NCBI GenBank assembly: GCA_911728455.2 | Contig: OU452227.1 | Coordinates: forward strand, 20,245,431 to 20,309,430 | Reading direction: 5' to 3' | Origin: Marthasterias glacialis | Lineage: Eukaryota > Echinodermata > Asteroidea > Forcipulatida > Asteriidae | Length of the DNA: 64,000 bases | Shown: positions 59,691-64,000 of the stretch, piece after piece | Layout of the letters: every line of letters starts with the position of its first letter | Position numbering within the stretch: position 1 is the stretch's first letter | Notes under the pieces: model-generated | Told to the model about the DNA's origin: nothing | The model's database searches: none | Seen by the model: only the letters and a program-made list of their open reading frames with translations | Made by a program: the position numbers and the translations under genes

Positions 59691-62667
59691 TTGTCTTCAC
59701 TCTGTTACAGTTTCGTGTACAAAAGTGCCATTAGACAGGCGTTTGAAGCGCATTCGGAGCAGCCCCGCTCCCTGTTAGTTTCAAGGCGGAAGATGGCCCT
59801 GGCTGGCCGGGAAAACCGGATTTTCGGATGCAGGATTATGGCAGCTACCTGCAGGTACAAGAAATTTCTCTCTAGCCCCATTATTTCTGGAGTTATTGGC
59901 CGTGGCGCTGTCGACTTCTTTTTTCGTTTTTTTTTTTTTTTTTTTTTTTTTGCTGGTTTCAGTCCAGCACACACGTAGCGGCCTTGGCTATTGTTGACGT
60001 ACACAGAGCATGGCCGTTTGCACTGGACATCTTCGGGGTGTCCTCACTCCGCGGTCCCTGGCATCCTCCCTGTTAATCCCACAGCCCCAAGACCAGCATT
60101 TTCGGAAAGCCCATGAGCAGGGCTTTCTAACAGTGTCAGACTTGTCAGTTTTCCGCCAATAATTTGGGAGATAGGGCCGTTGCTAAGTTTTGTTTTCACT
60201 CTGTTACAGTTTCGTGTACAAAAGTGCCATTAGACAGGCGTTTGAAGCGCATTCGGAGCAGCCCCGCTCCCTGGTAGTTTCAAGGCGGAAGATGGCCCTG
60301 GCTGGCCGGGAAAACCGGATTTTCGGATGCAGGATTATGGCAGCTACCTGCAGGTACAAGAAATTTCTCTCTAGCCCCATTATTTCTGGAGTTATTGGCC
60401 GTGGCGCTGTCGACTTCTTTTTTCGTTTTTTTTTTTTTGTTTTTTTTGCTGGTTTCAGTCCAGCACACACGTAGCGGCCTTGGCTATTGTTGACGTACAC
60501 AGAGCATGGCCGTTTGCACTGGACATCTTCGGGGTGTCCTCACTCCGCGGTCCCTGGCATCCTCCCTGTTAATCCCACAGCCCCAAGACCGGCATTTTCG
60601 GAAAGCCCATGAGCAGGGCTTTCTAACAGTGTCAGACTTGTCAGTTTTCCGCCACTAATTTGGGAGATAGGGCCGTTGCTAAGTTTTGTTTTCACTCTGT
60701 TACAGTTTCGTGTACAAAAGTGCCATTAGACAGGCGTTTGAAGCGCATTCGGAGCAGCCCCGCTCCCTGGTAGTTTCAAGGCGGAAGATGGCCCTGGCTG
60801 GCCGGGAAAACCGGATTTTCGGATGCAGGACTATGGCAGCTACCTGCAGGTACAAGAAATTTCTCTCTAGCCCCATTATTTCTGGAGTTATTGGCCATGG
60901 CGCTGCCGACTTCTTTTTTCGTTTTTTTTTCGTTTTTTTTTGCTGGCTTCAGTCCAGCACACACGTAGCGGCCTTGGCTATTGTTGACGTACACAGAGCA
61001 TGGCCGTTTGCACTGGACATCTTCGGGGTGTCCTCACTCCGCGGTCCCTGGCATCCTCCCTGTTAATCCCACAGCCCCAAGACCGGCATTTTCGGAAAGC
61101 CCATGAGCAGGGCTTTCTAACAGTGTCAAACTTGTCAGTTTTCCGCCAATAATTTGGGAGATAGGGCCGTTGGTAAGTTTTGTTTTCACTCTGTTACAGT
61201 TTCGTGTACAAAAGTGCCATTAGACAGGCGTTTGAAGCGCATTCGGAGCAGCCCCGCTCCCTGGTAGTTTCAAGGTGGAAGATGGCCCTGGTTGTCCGGG
61301 AAAACCGGATTTTCGGATGCAGGACTATGGCAGCTACCTGCAGGTACAAGAAATTTCTCTCTAGCCCCATTATTTCTGGAGTTATTGGCCATGGCGCTGC
61401 CGACTTCTTTTTTCGGTTGTTTTTTTTTTTTTTTTTGCTGGCTTCAGTCCAGCACACACGTAGCAGCCTTGGCTATTGTTGACGTACACAGAGCATGGCC
61501 GTTTGCACTGGACATCTTGGGGGTGTCCTCACTCCGCGGTCCCTGGCATCCTCCCTGTTAATCCCACAGCTCCAAGACCGGCATTTTCGGAAAGCCCATG
61601 AGCAGGGCTTTCTAACAGTGTCAGACTTGTCAGTTTTCCGCCAATAATTTGGGAGATAGGGCCGTTGCTAAGTTTTGTTTTCACTCTGTTACAGTTTCGT
61701 GTACAAAAGTGCCATTAGACAGGCGTTTGAAGCGCATTCGGAGCAGCCCCGCTCCCTGGTAGTTTCAAGGCGGAAGATGGCCCTGGCTGGCCGGGAAAAC
61801 CGGATTTTCGGATGCAGGACTATGGCAGCTACCTGCAGGAACAAGAAATTTCTCTCTAGCCCCATTATTTCTGGAGTTATTGGCCGTGGCGCTGCCGACT
61901 TCTTTTTTCGTTTTTTTTTTTTTTTTTTTTTTTGCTGGCTTCAGTCCAGCACACACGTAGCGGCCTTGGCTATTGTTGACGTACACAGAGCATGGCCGTT
62001 TGCACTGGACATCTTGGGGGTGTCCTCACTCCGCGGTCCCTGGCATCCTCCCTGTTAATCCCACAGCTCCAAGACCGGCATTTTCGGAAAGCCCATGAGC
62101 AGGGCTTTCTAACAGTGTCAGACTTGTCAGTTTTCCGCCAATAATTTGGGAGATAGGGCCGTTGCTAAGTTTTGTTTTCACTCTGTTACAGTTTCGTGTA
62201 CAAAAGTGCCATTAGACAGGCGTTTGAAGCGCATTCGGAGCAGCCCCGCTCCCTGGTAGTTTCAAGGCGGAAGATGGCCCTGGCTGGCCGGGAAAACCGG
62301 ATTTTCGGATGCAGGACTATGGCAGCTACCTGCAGGTACAAGAAATTTCTCTCTAGCCCCATTATTTCTGGAGTTATTGGCCGTGGCGCTGTCGACTTCT
62401 TTTTTCGTTTTTTTTTTTTTTTTTTTTTTGCTGGTTTCAGTCCAGCACACACGTAGCGGCCTTGGCTATTGTTGACGTACACAGAGCATGGCCGTTTGCA
62501 CTGGACATCTTCGGGGTGTCCTCACTCCGCGGTCCCTGGCATCCTCCCTGTTAATCCCACAGCCCCAAGACCGGCATTTTCGGAAAGCCCATGAGCAGGG
62601 CTTTCTAACAGTGTCAGACTTGTCAGTTTTCCGCCAATAATTTGGGAGATAGGGCCGTTGCTAAGTT

Positions 62668-63656
62668 TTGTTTTCACTCTGTTACAGTTTCGTGTACAAA
62701 AGTGCCATTAGACAGGCGTTTGAAGCGCATTCGGAGCAGCCCCGCTCCCTGGTAGTTTCAAGGCGGAAGATGGCCCTGGCTGGCCGGGAAAACCGGATTT
62801 TCGGATGCAGGACTATGGCAGCTACCTGCAGGTACAAGAAATTTCTCTCTAGCCCCATTATTTCTGGAGTTATTGGCCGTGGTGCTGCCGACTTCTTTAT
62901 TCGGCTTTTTTTTTTTTTTTTTTGCTGGCTTCAGTCCAGCACACACGTAGCGGCCTTGGCTATTGTTGACGTACACAGAGCATGGCCGTTTGCACTGGAC
63001 ATCTTCGGGGTGTCCTCACTCCGCGGTCCCTGGCATCCTCCCTGTTAATCCCACAGCCCCAAGACCGGCATTTTCGGAAAGCCCATGAGCAGGGCTTTCT
63101 AACAGTGTCAGACTTGTCAGTTTTCCGCCACTAATTTGGGAGATAGGGCCGTTGCTAAGTTTTGTTTTCACTCTGTTACAGTTTCGTGTACAAAAGTGCC
63201 ATTAGACAGGCGTTTGAAGCGCATTCGGAGCAGCCCCGCTCCCTGGTAGTTTCAAGGCGGAAGATGGCCCTGGCTGGCCGGGAAAACCGGATTTTCGGAT
63301 GCAGGACTATGGCAGCTACCTGCAGGTACAAGAAATTTCTCTCTAGCCCAATTATTTCTGGAGTTATTGGCCATGGCGCTGCCGACTTCTTTTTTCGTTT
63401 TTTTTTTTTTTTTTTTTTGCTGGCTTCAGTCCAGCACACACGTAGCGGCCTTGGCTATTGTTGACGTACACAGAGCATGGCCGTTTGCACTGGACATCTT
63501 CGGGGTGTCCTCACTCCGCGGTCCCTGGCATCCTCCCTGTTAATCCCACAGCCCCAAGACCGGCATTTTCGGAAAGCCCATGAGCAGGGCTTTCTAACAG
63601 TGTCAGACTTGTCAGTTTTCCGCCAATAATTTGGGAGATAGGGCCGTTGCTAAGTT
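62668..63656 (+). repeat. ABAB dimer, further copy
   Basis: Units 129-130 show the A (TTTATTCGGC) then B (AGCCCAATTATT) order, as in 56724-59690. GGCCGTGGTGCTG is a private change in the A unit. Confidence 0.86.
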
Positions 63657-64000
63657 TTGTTTTCATTCTGTTACAGTTTCGTGTACAAAAGTGCCATTAG
63701 ACAGGCGTTTGAAGCGCATTCGGAGCAGCCCCGCTCCCTGGTAGTTTCAAGGCGGAAGATGGCCCTGGCTGGCCGGGAAAACCGGATTTTCGGATGCAGG
63801 ACTATGGCAGCTACCTGCAGGTACAAGAAATTTCTCTCTAGCCCCATTATTTCTGGAGTTATTGGCCGTGGCGCTGCCGACTTCTTTATTCGGCTTTTTT
63901 TTTTTTTTTTTTTGCTGGCTTCAGTCCAGCACACACGTAGCGGCCTTGGCTGTTGTTGACGTACACAGAGCATGGCCGTTTGCACTGGACATCTTCGGGG
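63657..64000 (+). repeat. Unit 131, cut by the window end
   Basis: The first 344 bp of an A-type unit (TTTATTCGGC) stop just after GGACATCTTCGGGG. TTTTCATTCTG replaces TTTTCACTCTG. The array continues beyond the window. Confidence 0.95.

Larger units (their letters stand above)
1..64000 (+). repeat. Tandem satellite/macrosatellite array, about 490-bp unit, 131 units
   Basis: The same unit recurs head to tail without interruption from the first to the last base, always in the same orientation. I phased units on the TTG of the conserved TTTTGTTTTCACTCTG. Complete units are mostly 483-499 bp. Exceptions are three of 476 bp, one of 482 bp and one of 385 bp. Most of the length variation lies in one poly-T tract; the rest of the unit differs by scattered substitutions and rare indels. 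No flanking unique sequence, transposon or gene interrupts the array, so its true size is larger than the window. I do not recognise the unit as a named satellite. It is not the 171-bp alpha, 68-bp beta or 5-bp simple satellite type. A non-coding satellite or macrosatellite is by far the best reading; a repeated non-coding transcription unit remains possible. Confidence 0.98.
51877..64000 (+). repeat. Array domain 5: long-T units 107-131 with dimers
   Basis: Unit starts: 51877, 52369, 52863, 53358, 53857, 54352, 54849, 55345, 55730, 56226, 56724, 57218, 57712, 58207, 58703, 59196, 59691, 60190, 60686, 61180, 61675, 62172, 62668, 63162, 63657 (truncated by the window end). No 483-bp unit occurs. 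T tracts are long. A GTCGAC subfamily, TTATTCGGC/AGCCCAATTATT alternating dimers, CGGTTGTTTT margins and CCGCCACTAATTTG tails are characteristic. TTATTCGGC and CCGCCACTAA also occur in domain 1 (for example 690 and 2893), so the two ends of the window share older variants that are absent or rare in the middle. Confidence 0.87.

Noticed and set aside
1-64000. CRISPR array
   Set aside because: Units of about 490 bp without unique spacers do not fit CRISPR repeats of 23-47 bp.
1-64000. Viral or toxin gene content
   Set aside because: Nothing in either strand resembles a viral or toxin protein; the repeat explains all the sequence.

Overview
The whole 64-kb window is one head-to-tail tandem array of a satellite/macrosatellite unit of about 490 bp. 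I count 131 units, all on the same strand: the first lacks 16 bases, the last is cut by the window end, and 129 are complete. Unit 1 begins at base 1 and unit 131 runs off base 64000, so there is no flanking unique DNA, no array boundary and no interrupting element. I find no protein-coding gene that I can support, and no rRNA, tRNA, CRISPR array, phage or insertion sequence. The open frames of roughly 60 to 150 codons that recur in every unit come from the repeat itself. On the plus strand the longest ones open with TTG rather than ATG, and the length of a T-run switches their C-terminal frame.

The sequence suggests nuclear DNA of a eukaryote, most plausibly an animal. The signs are a homogenised long tandem array, higher-order repeats, a long poly-T tract in each unit, and splice-site-like and ETS/YY1-like motifs. 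I do not recognise the unit as a named satellite and cannot assign a species. A representative unit (30839-31332) counted by hand has 51% G+C and 23 CpGs, an observed/expected ratio of about 0.73. It is therefore CpG-island-like, which is unusual for a simple satellite and more like the CpG-rich macrosatellites known in mammals.

Layout, with units phased on a conserved TTG in TTTTGTTTTCACTCTG: (1) 1-8342, units 1-17, the most heterogeneous part, with a divergent subfamily in units 1 and 3 and an aberrant unit at 5388-5883. (2) 8343-29847, units 18-61, a mosaic of multi-unit higher-order repeats: 975-bp and 978-bp dimers, 1,949-bp and 1,967-bp tetramers, and a 2,937-bp hexamer repeated 11,724 bp away. 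(3) 29848-39193, units 62-80, homogeneous long-T units, with a TTTTTTAG variant from unit 71 and recurrent GGACTATAGCAG units. (4) 39194-51876, units 81-106, where short-T units (482-483 bp) alternate with long-T units, including TTGTATTTTTTT and ACACCCG variants. (5) 51877-64000, units 107-131, long-T units only, with ABAB dimers, a GTCGAC subfamily and one unit with a 111-bp deletion (55345-55729).

Within a unit the order is: pyrimidine-rich tract ending TTACAG; an NRF1-like and ETS/YY1-like segment with an ATG in strong initiation context; CTGCAG|GTACAAG; the poly-T tract (7 to 29 T); a GCTGG/CCAGC inverted repeat; TGACGTAC; CCGCGG; an 8-bp GAAAGCCC/GGGCTTTC inverted repeat; a CCAAT motif. 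No function is demonstrated for any of these. All comparisons were made by eye, so identities are described qualitatively.
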